Positions 25,923 to 33,555 of a DNA stretch of 40,440 nucleotides are shown piece by piece (the stretch's first letter is position 1; every line of letters begins with the position of its first letter). This DNA comes from Roseateles sp. Lineage in GTDB: Bacteria > Pseudomonadota > Gammaproteobacteria > Burkholderiales > Burkholderiaceae_C. Below the pieces are notes generated by a model. The model worked only from the letters and a program-made list of their open reading frames with translations, was not told where the DNA came from and did no database searches. The stretch is from positions 1 to 40,440 of the forward strand of contig JADMJQ010000076.1 of the NCBI GenBank assembly GCA_018780415.1, in the 5' to 3' direction. The translations under genes and the position numbers were made by a program.

Positions 25923-26885
25923 TTATCGCAGGTTTTGCGCAAAGGCCAGCACCTGCGCCGCCATCGTGGCGGTGGCCTTGGGCGCCTCGATATCGCCGGC
26001 CAAGACATGCTGGCCGGCGCTTTCGCTGTAGTCAACCTCGATCAGGCATTTGACCGCGCTGCCGAAGCGCTTGAAGGCGGCCCTTGCGTCGGCCACATTG
26101 ATGACGCTGTCACGCGGCGACAACAGCATCAGCAGCGGCGCAGTGACCGCCTCCAGCCGACTCGCTCGGACCTGCCTGACCAGGGACATCATCGGATCCA
26201 AGGCCGAGGTCGGGTACTCATGTGTCCAAAAGCGCGCCTTGGCCGGGTTGCCGGGCTGGTAACGCATCACACCGCCGTGCACCCAATGGATCAGCGCACG
26301 GCCCCAGGCCCAGTTGATCAGGGTGGCAAAGCGGTCCTTGGGGCCAAAATTGGGCGACACCAGCACCCAGGCCGCGACGTCATGCCCCTGCGGCTGCAGG
26401 GCGGCCCAGGCGGCCAGCGTGGCGCCGGTGGAGGTGCCCATCACCAGCACCCGCTCGCCCAGCTGATGACCGACCGCCAGCGCCTCCAACGCGTCGGCCT
26501 GCCATTGCGCGACCGACATGCCGGCCATGGCCGCGCCGGGCCGGCCATGGCCAGTCAGGCGGGTGTAGAAGACATGGCCGCCCAAGCCTTGCGCGAGCAA
26601 TTCGGGCAGCGGCGCCATCTCCTGGCGCGTGGCGGTGAAGCCATGCAGATAAACCACCGCCCAGGGTGCCCGCACGCGACCGGCGGGGCCCCAGACGATT
26701 TGCTTCTCGGCGCCCGGCGTGACGTCAAGCAGACGCGCCTCGGCCGCGGCCAGATGCGCGTCGAGCTGATCGAGCTGCGAGGGCAGCTCGTCAGTCAGTC
26801 GTGCAGAGGCTGGCTTCAGGCCAGCACGGCGGCCATCGCGGCGGCCGTGGCCTCGACATTCTTGCTGTTCAGCCCGGCCACGCAC
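25923..26885 (-). CDS. Alpha/beta-hydrolase (serine esterase/lipase-like), start uncertain
   Basis: A serine hydrolase of about 290-320 residues. The oxyanion strand-loop [19 protein letters not shown], the nucleophile elbow [15 protein letters not shown] (GxSxG type, GTSTG), the acid-containing strand [22 protein letters not shown] and the histidine near the end in [14 protein letters not shown] give a complete catalytic triad. No signal peptide is evident. It may be a monoacylglycerol lipase-like or carboxylesterase enzyme; substrate unknown. No ATG is available: the given coordinate is a GTG at 26885 that overlaps the end of the aminotransferase by 70 bp, and the residues it adds look like an out-of-frame copy of that gene, so the real start may be further in at a non-ATG codon near 26820. 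It is coupled to the aminotransferase upstream and dacB downstream (16 nt). Confidence 0.82.
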   Translation of the reverse strand: MRGRAEQQECRGHGRRDGRRAGLKPASARLTDELPSQLDQLDAHLAAAEARLLDVTPGAEKQIVWGPAGRVRAPWAVVYLHGFTATRQEMAPLPELLAQGLGGHVFYTRLTGHGRPGAAMAGMSVAQWQADALEALAVGHQLGERVLVMGTSTGATLAAWAALQPQGHDVAAWVLVSPNFGPKDRFATLINWAWGRALIHWVHGGVMRYQPGNPAKARFWTHEYPTSALDPMMSLVRQVRASRLEAVTAPLLMLLSPRDSVINVADARAAFKRFGSAVKCLIEVDYSESAGQHVLAGDIEAPKATATMAAQVLAFAQNLR

Positions 26886-28003
26886 ATACGGCCCGAACGG
26901 ACCAGATAGACGGCGAACTCTTCCTTCAGGCGGTCCACCTGAGCGGCGCTCAGGCCGGTGTAGCTGAACATGCCGCGCTGGGTCAGGAAATAGTCGAAAT
27001 TGCGGCCCGGCAGCTTGGCGCTGAGCACCTCGTACAGGGCATTGCGCATCTCGTGAATGCGTTGGCGCATCTCGTTGACTTCACCTTCCCACTGCGAACG
27101 CAGGGCCGGATCGCTCAGCACCCGAGCGACCAACTGGCCGCCGTGCATGGGCGGGTTCGAATAGTTGCGGCGGATCAGGAACTTCAGCTGACCCAGCACA
27201 TTGACGGCTTGGGCAGCGTTCGGGCAGACCACGCTCAACGCGCCGCAACGCTCGCCGTACAAGCTCATGCTCTTGGAGAAGCTGTTGGCGACGAAGAAGC
27301 TCAGGCCCGCATCGGCCATCGCACGGATGGCGAACGCGTCTTCATCGATGCCGTCGCCATAGCCCTGGTAGGCCAGGTCCAGGAAGGGCAGCAAATCGCG
27401 TTCCTTCAGCACCGGGATTAGCTCGTCCCACTGCAGCGGGGTCAGGTCCACACCGGTCGGGTTGTGGCAGCAGGCGTGCATCAAGACCACGCTCTTGGCC
27501 GGCAGCGCCTGGATGGCCGCCAACATATCGGCAAAACGCACGCCGCCGGTGGCCGCGTCGTAGTAAGGGTAAGTCTTGACCTCGATGCCGGAGCCCTCAA
27601 ACACCGCGCGGTGGTTGTCCCAGGTCGGGTCGGAGACATAGATGGCGCTGTCGGGGAAGTAGCGCTTGATGAAATCGGCGCCGACCTTGAGGCCGCCGCT
27701 GGAGCCAACGCTCTGTATCGTCACCGTGCGTTCCAGCACCGGATTGCCGTCACCGAACAACAGCTTCTGCACGGCGCTGCGGAAGTTGGCCGCGCCTTCC
27801 ATCGGCAGATACGGCCGTGCGCCGGCCTCGGCCACCACCTGCAACTCGGCCTTGCGGACCGAGTCCAGCATCGGGATCTTGCCGTTGTCGTCGAAGTAAA
27901 TGCCGATCGACAGGTTGATCTTGCCCGGACGGGTGTCTTTCTGAAAAGCCTCGTTGAGGCTCAGGATAGGGTCGCCGGCGTAGGCGTCAACGTGGTGAAA
28001 CAT
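26816..28003 (-). CDS. tyrB: Aromatic amino acid aminotransferase (class I, TyrB/AspC family)
   Basis: A 395-residue PLP enzyme of the bacterial aspartate/aromatic aminotransferase (Ia gamma) group, near-identical in length to E. coli TyrB/AspC. Landmarks: [20 protein letters not shown] at the start, [43 protein letters not shown] (Asn181 contacts PLP), [11 protein letters not shown], the Schiff-base lysine Lys244 in [17 protein letters not shown], and the substrate carboxylate-binding arginine in [14 protein letters not shown]. It interconverts aromatic or dicarboxylic amino acids and their 2-oxo acids, the last step in tyrosine and phenylalanine synthesis. TyrB is favoured over AspC only on overall style, so the symbol is moderate. 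It begins 51 nt after queA and runs into the hydrolase gene. Confidence 0.92.
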   Translation of the reverse strand: MFHHVDAYAGDPILSLNEAFQKDTRPGKINLSIGIYFDDNGKIPMLDSVRKAELQVVAEAGARPYLPMEGAANFRSAVQKLLFGDGNPVLERTVTIQSVGSSGGLKVGADFIKRYFPDSAIYVSDPTWDNHRAVFEGSGIEVKTYPYYDAATGGVRFADMLAAIQALPAKSVVLMHACCHNPTGVDLTPLQWDELIPVLKERDLLPFLDLAYQGYGDGIDEDAFAIRAMADAGLSFFVANSFSKSMSLYGERCGALSVVCPNAAQAVNVLGQLKFLIRRNYSNPPMHGGQLVARVLSDPALRSQWEGEVNEMRQRIHEMRNALYEVLSAKLPGRNFDYFLTQRGMFSYTGLSAAQVDRLKEEFAVYLVRSGRMCVAGLNSKNVEATAAAMAAVLA

Positions 28004-28054
28004 GGTCAGGACTCCAGGCAAAAGAGACAAAAACTCGGGGCATTATCGCGGGGC

Positions 28055-29107
28055 TTAGGCCAAGCGCTGCAGCAGCATCGCGTCGCCATAGCTGAAAAAG
28101 CGGTACTCGGCCGCGATGGCGTGGCGGTACAGGGCCATGATGGACGCATATCCGGCGAAGGCGCTGACCAACATCATCAGCGTGCTCTTGGGCAAATGAA
28201 AGTTGGTGACCAGGCTGTCGACGACATTGAACTGAAAGCCAGGCGTGATGAAAATCGCCGTCTCGCGCGCGCCGGCTTGCAGCTCGCCGCTGACAGCCGC
28301 CGACTCCAGCGCCCGCAGCGTGGTTGTGCCGACGGCCACCACCCGACCGCCACGCGCCTTGCAGGCCGCGATCGCGGCGACCGTCTCGGCCGTCACCTCA
28401 AACCATTCGCTGTGCATCTTGTGCTGGTCCAGCTGTTCCACCCGCACCGGCTGAAACGTGCCGGCGCCGACATGCAGGGTGACATGAGCAGTGGCTACGC
28501 CGTTGGCGGCCAAGCGAGCCAGCAAGGCCTCGTCAAAATGCAAGGCGGCGGTCGGCGCCGCGACGGCGCCGGGCTCCTTGGCAAACACGGTCTGGTAACG
28601 CCTGACATCATCGGCCTCGTCGGCGTGGGCGATATAGGGCGGCAGCGGCACATGGCCATGCTGCTCCAGCAGCGCGAACGGGTCACTGGGGAAGCGCAGA
28701 TGGAACATGCCGTTGTCGGGGCCGCAGCGGCCCAAGACCTCGGCGTCGAAGGCGTCGTTGAAGCGCACCCAGCTACCCGGCTTGGGGCTCTTGCTGGCGC
28801 GCAGATGGGCCCAGACTTCCAAGGTTCCTGGTAGCACGCGTTCAATCAAGGCCTCCACTGAGCCGCCGGTGAACTTGGCTCCGAACATCCGCGCCTTGAT
28901 GACCTTGGTGTTGTTGAAGACAAGCAGGTCGCCGGGGCTCAGTAGATCGGGCAGCTCGCGGAAGATGCGGTCAACGGGCGGCTGACCGCGGCCATCCAGC
29001 AGGCGGGAGCCGCTGCGCTCGGGCGCCGGATGCTGGGCGATCAGCGCCGGCGGCAGCTCGAAGTCAAAGTCGCTGACGCTGTGCGTGAAGTGAGGGCTGG
29101 ATTGCAT
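28055..29107 (-). CDS. queA: S-adenosylmethionine:tRNA ribosyltransferase-isomerase
   Basis: A 350-residue enzyme that transfers and isomerises the ribosyl part of SAM onto 7-aminomethyl-7-deazaguanine in tRNA, making epoxyqueuosine. Family signatures: [27 protein letters not shown] near the start, [82 protein letters not shown], and [34 protein letters not shown] at the end. Length is standard. ATG 29107 is used because the family fold begins there; an upstream in-frame ATG has no matching sequence. It is the first gene of a probable minus-strand operon running to dacB and is divergent from the PEP-CTERM gene (245-bp gap). tgt and other queuosine genes are not in the window. Confidence 0.96.
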   Translation of the reverse strand: MQSSPHFTHSVSDFDFELPPALIAQHPAPERSGSRLLDGRGQPPVDRIFRELPDLLSPGDLLVFNNTKVIKARMFGAKFTGGSVEALIERVLPGTLEVWAHLRASKSPKPGSWVRFNDAFDAEVLGRCGPDNGMFHLRFPSDPFALLEQHGHVPLPPYIAHADEADDVRRYQTVFAKEPGAVAAPTAALHFDEALLARLAANGVATAHVTLHVGAGTFQPVRVEQLDQHKMHSEWFEVTAETVAAIAACKARGGRVVAVGTTTLRALESAAVSGELQAGARETAIFITPGFQFNVVDSLVTNFHLPKSTLMMLVSAFAGYASIMALYRHAIAAEYRFFSYGDAMLLQRLA

Positions 29108-29352
29108 GAGGTGTTGAGGGCCGGACGGACCCGTGCCAAACAAAATGGAAGAGCGGCATTTTCCCATGCGGGTCGGTGCGCATGAGCTTTACAGACTACG
29201 CACGCACCCAAGTGCATGCCTGACCCCGTCATATGCCGCAGTTAGTCTTCATGCTGTCGGTCTTTGTTCTGCGTGTCGCTATGCCTTGCCGCTAGCGCGA
29301 CAGCCGTGCCTGAGACGCCCATTCTTTTTGTCTTAGCTCGGAGCAGCACAGC

Positions 29353-29985
29353 ATGAACCTCAAAAACAACAAGCAATTCCCACGTGCGAGCGTCGTCGCG
29401 GCCTTCGCGCTGCTCGGTTGCGGCGCCATCAGCGCGGCCTCGGCCCAGACGCTGGAAGTGTTTGCCAACGGCACCTTGACCGCGTCGAATGCCAGCAACA
29501 CGGTCGTCAATCACCTGAACACAAGCGTTGTCGTCGCGACCGGCTTCAATTTCAGCGGCGCCACCGGCTCGTTCACGCCGCAAGTCAGTGGCAATAATTT
29601 CTTCTACGCGGCCTATGTGATCCAGACCACGACCGCGATTGCCGAGAGCATCGCCACGACGCTCAACAACAGCACCGGCGTGAGCAATCTGTCCGAGCGG
29701 ATCTATGCCTTCAATGGCAGCTTCCTGGGCGACAACTCGGCCGGCCCGAACATCATTCAAAAATGGAGCGACAACATCTCGCTGGGTGGCGCTTCCATCT
29801 CGGTGCTGGCGCCGACCCATCTGACCGCTGGCTTGTACGTGCTGGAAGTGCGCGGCAACACCAAGGGCAATTTCGGCGGTTCGCTGGCGATTTCCCCGGT
29901 GCCGGAGCCGCAGCAGTACGCCTTGCTGCTGGCCGGCCTGGGCCTGCTGGGGCTCGTCGTGCGGCGCCAAAGCAAGGCCCACTGA
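29353..29985 (+). CDS. Small secreted PEP-CTERM sorting protein
   Basis: A 210-residue exported protein. A Sec signal peptide (about 1-31, VVAAFALLGCGAISAASAQ) precedes a beta-rich, Ser/Thr/Asn-rich body with strings such as LTASNASNTVVNHLN and NNSTGVSNLSERIYAF, typical of low-charge surface or matrix proteins. The C-terminus has the PEP-CTERM signal: PVPEPQQYALLLAGLGLLGL then VVRRQSKAH (PEP, hydrophobic helix, basic end). Such proteins are processed by exosortase and usually associate with exopolysaccharide; the exosortase genes are not in this window. GGAG lies 12 bp before the ATG. It is divergent from queA. No sequence family beyond the sorting tail is recognised. Confidence 0.88.
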   Translation: MNLKNNKQFPRASVVAAFALLGCGAISAASAQTLEVFANGTLTASNASNTVVNHLNTSVVVATGFNFSGATGSFTPQVSGNNFFYAAYVIQTTTAIAESIATTLNNSTGVSNLSERIYAFNGSFLGDNSAGPNIIQKWSDNISLGGASISVLAPTHLTAGLYVLEVRGNTKGNFGGSLAISPVPEPQQYALLLAGLGLLGLVVRRQSKAH

Positions 29986-30062
29986 TTGCCTGTTGAGCCC
30001 TTCGCTTGGCTGGTTTGATACAGGTCAAGCTGACCGAGGGCCATCGGTGCGAGCATCCAGTC

Positions 30063-30069
30063 AAGGAGG
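30063..30069 (+). promoter_or_regulatory. Strong Shine-Dalgarno site of the DksA/TraR-like gene
   Basis: AAGGAGG lies six bases ahead of ATG 30076, a near-consensus ribosome binding site that fixes the start and implies high translation. Confidence 0.85.
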
Positions 30070-30075
30070 CTCGCA

Positions 30076-30483
30076 ATGAAACTTCAAGCCGTTCAACAAG
30101 ACCTGACCCCGGGTCAATATGCTGTGCTGGAGGCCGCGCTGCTGCAGCGCCAAGGCTCGCTGGAGCAAGAGCTGCAGACCCAGCTGGGTGAGCAGGGCCG
30201 GGTTGAGCATGCGCGCGAGCAATTGCTCCAAGACGCTGACGGCGAGCACGCCCATGCCACCGACCGTGAGGTCGATTTGGCGCGCAGCGATGCCAATCTG
30301 GAAGCGCTGCGCCAGGTCAATGCGGCGCTGCAACGCCTGCGCGACGCGGAGTTCGGCTTGTGCAGCGACTGTGGCGCGGCGATTGCGTTCGAACGTCTGA
30401 ACGCCAACCCCGAAGTACTGCGCTGCATCACTTGCCAGGCCGCCAAAGAGCATGGCCGGTCGGGCACAGCGCACCGGCTTTAG
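30076..30483 (+). CDS. DksA/TraR-family C4 zinc-finger protein
   Basis: A 135-residue protein of the DksA/TraR group, whose members insert a coiled coil into the RNA polymerase secondary channel or act as small transcription modulators. The first ~90 residues are a charged helical hairpin (LLQRQGSLEQELQTQLGEQG, then ATDREVDLARSDANLEALRQ). The C-terminal zinc finger is CSDCG...CITCQ, a complete C4 set. The length is close to E. coli DksA (151) but the coiled-coil tip lacks an obvious D-x-x-D-x-A motif: the candidate is DREVDLA, so ppGpp-type activity is uncertain. TraR/YbiI/DksA2-like paralogues are equally possible. It carries a strong ribosome site and is 39 nt upstream of the next gene, so the two are likely co-expressed. 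Confidence 0.9.
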   Translation: MKLQAVQQDLTPGQYAVLEAALLQRQGSLEQELQTQLGEQGRVEHAREQLLQDADGEHAHATDREVDLARSDANLEALRQVNAALQRLRDAEFGLCSDCGAAIAFERLNANPEVLRCITCQAAKEHGRSGTAHRL

Positions 30484-30522
30484 CTCCTCACACTTGCTTT
30501 TCCCACCGAAAGGACTCTCTTT

Positions 30523-30903
30523 ATGACTATGTTTCACGCCCTTGTTTGGCTCGATCATCAAAGCGCCAAGGTCTTGCAGTTCGACGAGGAACATGTGCAG
30601 GCCGAGAAGGTCAAGGCCCACTCCCACCACACCAAGCAGCATGGCAGCGCGGTGCGCAGCGAGCATGAGTTTTTTGGCGAGGTCTGCGATGCGCTGGACG
30701 GCATCGCCGAGGTGTTGGTGGTGGGCTCATCGACGGCCCAAGCCGATTTCAAGCATTACGCCGACAAGCACCGGCCACAAACCGCCAAGCACATCGTCGG
30801 CTATGAAACCGTTGACCATCCGACCGAGAACCAACTCGTCGCCATGGCCAAGCAGTTCTTCTTGAAGTACGACCGGATGGCAGGGACACCATCGCCGATG
30901 TGA
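30523..30903 (+). CDS. Small conserved protein resembling 'translational machinery protein' family (eRF1-domain-3-like)
   Basis: A 126-residue cytoplasmic protein beginning MTMFHALVWLDHQSAKVLQF. Then come a His-rich stretch HSHHTKQHG and the core FFGEVCDALDGIAEVLVVGSSTAQADFKHYADKH, then KHIVGYETVDHPTENQLVAMAKQFFLKYD. The WLDHxxAKV start, the VVGSSTAxxDF loop and the ETVDHPT motif match, from memory, a proteobacterial family often annotated as translational machinery protein with an eRF1 domain-3/L7Ae-like fold. Its biochemical role is not established to my knowledge. A GAAAGGA site precedes the ATG. Placement 39 nt after the DksA-like gene suggests a stress or growth-control unit (inference). 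No signal peptide or membrane segment is seen. Confidence 0.78.
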   Translation: MTMFHALVWLDHQSAKVLQFDEEHVQAEKVKAHSHHTKQHGSAVRSEHEFFGEVCDALDGIAEVLVVGSSTAQADFKHYADKHRPQTAKHIVGYETVDHPTENQLVAMAKQFFLKYDRMAGTPSPM

Positions 30904-30934
30904 GTGATTGGGGCCGGGCCTTGGCACGGTCGGC

Positions 30935-30975
30935 AAAAAAAGAGGGCCGGCCCGTCGCGAGTACAGGCCGGCCTT
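30935..30975 (-). terminator. Intrinsic terminator for the minus-strand YCF48-repeat gene
   Basis: On the minus strand AAGGCCGGCCTG (30975-30964) pairs with the arm at 30954-30943 around GGCCGGCC, with one mismatch and one wobble, and is followed by TTTTTTT (30941-30935). It lies 27 bp past the stop at 31002, a textbook intrinsic terminator. Confidence 0.8.
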
Positions 30976-31001
30976 GCCGTGTCTTCAGTCGGTGCCGTGC
31001 G

Positions 31002-31916
31002 TCAATTGCCGCCGGTGCCGGTCGCCAGCAAACTGCCATCTTCACCGGATACCCAGCCGGTACGGGCATCGACGAAGAACACCTGATTCAGCGTCTTCTG
31101 GGTGCCGGAGTAGATGCGCTGCCAGGTTTTGCCACCGTCTTGAGTGCCCAGAACAGCACCGCCACTGCCCACCATCCAGCCGCGCTGCCCATCCAAGAAC
31201 TGGATGTCCTGCAGCTGAATCGCGTCCCCCTGCAAGCTCAGCGACCAGGTCTGGCCGGCGTCCAGCGATTGCAGCAAAGTGCCATTGGCGCCGATGGCCC
31301 ACACCGTCGTGGCATCAGCAAAGACGACCCGGCGCAGATCGACGGCGGTGCCGCTGAAGCGGCTTTGCCAAGTCAGCCCGCCGTCCTGCGTGCTGACGAT
31401 GCGCCCGCCAACACCCACCGCTACGCCTTGCTTGGCGCTGGCGAAATGGATGCTGTTGATGCCTTCGACAAAATCGGCCACCTTGGCCCAACTCTGCCCA
31501 CCATCGCTCGAAGTCAACAGCACCGAGACGCGCTCATAGCCGTTCGGACGCAATTCGCTTGACACCGCATAGCCCTTGTTCTCATCGACGAAATGGAACT
31601 GGTTGATTCTGGTCTGGCCGCCCAAGGGCGCGGCCCAAGTCGCGCCGGCATCAACACTGCGGTAGACCTTGCCGTCGGCGGCCAGCAGCCAGCCCTTGGT
31701 GGCGGAACGGAATTGGAAGCGCACAGGATTCCAGTAGTCCGGTTTGACCAAGTCCTTCAACTTGACCGTCCAGTCGAGCCCACCATTGCTGGTTTCCAGC
31801 AACTCTCCGGCGGCGCTCAGCGCCAGCGCGCGCTTGGCATCAAAGAACCAGGTCGCGCGCAAAGAGCTTTGCACGAACTGCGCCTCCTGGCCCACCGCGA
31901 TTTGCCATGTCAGCAT
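31002..31916 (-). pseudogene. C-terminal part of a nonsense-interrupted YCF48/BNR-repeat lipoprotein gene
   Basis: This segment is the second half of the gene that starts at 33398. Its frame is open from 31964 down to the stop at 31002 and is the same frame as the first half; the only interruption is the TGA at 31965-31967. It has no signal peptide, and no ribosome site was noted for an internal start at ATG 31916 (MLTWQIAVG). It contains about seven further YCF48-type blade motifs, for example GWLLAADGKVYRSVDAGATW, GVAVGVGGRIVSTQDGGLTW, VWAIGANGTLLQSLDAGQTW and GWMVGSGGAVLGTQDGGKTW, which would finish the beta-propeller begun upstream. As a separate protein it could not be exported, so I treat it as the untranslated or read-through tail of one gene. 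Confidence 0.82.
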
Positions 31917-31964
31917 GTCATCGCGGCTGATGTAATCAAGGCCGCTGTAGCGCTGCTTGGTGAC

Positions 31965-33398
31965 TCAAGTCTTGGCAGCGACTTGGCGCAGATCGCCAAC
32001 TTCGTAGCTATCGCCAGGCAACGTCACTTTGCGCCAAGTTCGCCCGCCATCTTCGCTGAGACTGTTCTCGAAACCGCTGCCGTTGCTAATGCTGAGCGTG
32101 CGGAAGACGGCGCCGGCAGCCGTCAAAGTCAACTGGCTCAGGTAGGTATTGGCTTCCAAGGCCAGCGGTACTGCGGTCCAGTGCCGACCGCCATCATTGG
32201 TGCTGTACAAGGCATTGCTGTTGCCTCCGAGGATCAAGACACCCGTCGAGGCGTCACTGAAGGCAATCTTCTGCAGATTCAAATAGCCGCTGCTGGGCAA
32301 GCCAAGCGCATCAAAGCGGTCCCAGCTGCTGCCGCCATCAAGGCTGCGGCGCAGATTGAGCTTGAACAAATATTGACCGGACGGGTAGTCGTAGTTTTGA
32401 CTCGCTTCGCTCAGGAAAATGCCGGCCTTGCCCATGGGCAGCGGGCCGGCGGCGCCGTAATTTAGATTGCTCAGCATCTCAACTTGGGTTTTGCCCAAGT
32501 CGGTCGACTTTAAGAGCTTGTCGTTGGCGCGGCTCCACATCGTGCCGTCGGCGTCGATGCGACTGAGTGCCAGCGTACGCTGCACCCAGCTGGCGCCGCC
32601 ATCGCTGCTGACCTTGATGAAACCGTCGCCCGCGATCACCGCCGTGCTCGCGTTGATCACATACAAAGACACCGGGTAGTTGTAGGGGTACGCCGAATCC
32701 TGCCTCATCCAAGAGGCCTGCAAGGTCCAGTTTGCCCCGCCGTCGACGCTGCGCAGCACGGCGCCAAACTCGCCCACGGCCCAACCGTTGTTGGCGTCGG
32801 CAAAACGAACCGCCGTCAACCGCGTGCGCAGACCTGTGACCTGAGCCACCCAAGTCTTTGCGCCGTCGGTAGTTTTGAGAACTTCACCGTTGGCGCCCAC
32901 CGACCAGGCAGTCTGGGCGTCCAAAAAGAAGATGTCCGCGCGCTCATTGCCACTTGGCTTAGGGCTTTGCCAGCACCAACCGGTATCGGCGGCACCGGTG
33001 CAGGCCAAGCCCTTCACATGCGCCCGGTTGTTGACGCTAACGCGGAATTTCAACTCCTTGGACGTGCCCGCTTCATTGCTGACCTTGAGCGTGACGTCAT
33101 AGTCGCCCACCTTGGCGAACTCATGCTTGGGCGCCGGCTCGGCGCTGCTGGCGCCATCACCAAAGGTCCAGGCAAACTTCAGCCCACTGACAGCGGCGGC
33201 GCTATTGTCAAAGCTGGCCGCGCTGCCGACATCGGCTGTGGCCGCTGCTTTGATGGACAGTGCCTCCGGGATCACCGTGGCCGGTGCGACCGGCGTGGGC
33301 GGCTCGACCGGTGTGCTGCTATCGCCACCGCCGCCGCAGGCGCTCAGCAGGCTGGACAGCAAGACCGTGATGGCCACAACTTGACGCGTATGTTTCAT
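31965..33398 (-). CDS. PKD-domain and YCF48/BNR-repeat lipoprotein, N-terminal part truncated by TGA
   Basis: A lipoprotein signal peptide MKHTRQVVAITVLLSSLLSAC with lipidated Cys21 and a CGGGG linker starts the protein. A PKD (Ig-like) domain with the hallmark FAWTFGDG lies at about residues 50-125. YCF48/BNR-type blades follow, such as AWSVGANGEVLKTTDGAKTW, GWAVGEFGAVLRSVDGGANW and LYSTNDGGRHW. Translation ends at a TGA (31965-31967) after QVAAKT, yet the same frame continues with the same repeat type for another 320 codons. The intact protein would be 798 residues plus the stop position. Either a nonsense mutation, a sequencing error or a read-through codon explains this. The start has a strong site GGGAGGAT a few bases upstream of the ATG. 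Such propellers are envelope or surface proteins; function unknown. Confidence 0.85.
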   Translation of the reverse strand: MKHTRQVVAITVLLSSLLSACGGGGDSSTPVEPPTPVAPATVIPEALSIKAAATADVGSAASFDNSAAAVSGLKFAWTFGDGASSAEPAPKHEFAKVGDYDVTLKVSNEAGTSKELKFRVSVNNRAHVKGLACTGAADTGWCWQSPKPSGNERADIFFLDAQTAWSVGANGEVLKTTDGAKTWVAQVTGLRTRLTAVRFADANNGWAVGEFGAVLRSVDGGANWTLQASWMRQDSAYPYNYPVSLYVINASTAVIAGDGFIKVSSDGGASWVQRTLALSRIDADGTMWSRANDKLLKSTDLGKTQVEMLSNLNYGAAGPLPMGKAGIFLSEASQNYDYPSGQYLFKLNLRRSLDGGSSWDRFDALGLPSSGYLNLQKIAFSDASTGVLILGGNSNALYSTNDGGRHWTAVPLALEANTYLSQLTLTAAGAVFRTLSISNGSGFENSLSEDGGRTWRKVTLPGDSYEVGDLRQVAAKT

Positions 33399-33555
33399 TT
33401 TTCATCCTCCCTGATGGTTCTTCTTGAATGCTCACAGACCGATTCGCCGATCGATTCCGCCGCGGATTGTAGGGACGGTCGGCATGCTCGCAAGCCACGC
33501 AAATGGGGGAGAGGGTAACTACCGCCAAAGTGGCTGCGACTCACGCCAAGGCAGA

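Noticed and set aside
27464-28834. A 456-codon plus-strand frame across the aminotransferase and queA genes
   Set aside because: It spans two well-identified minus-strand genes and the gap between them and has no family features.
29108-29352. Possible sigma-54 promoter or small RNA in the queA/PEP-CTERM gap
   Set aside because: I looked for a TGGCAC-N5-TTGC pattern and for stable hairpins and found only a 6-bp TGTCGC/GCGACA pair, too weak to call.
30097-30111. 15-nt copy of the GGGGTCA-type repeat as a mobile-element footprint in the DksA-like gene
   Set aside because: Here it encodes QQDLTPG, which fits the usual start of DksA-like proteins; a chance match of this length is plausible for a 40-kb window on two strands.
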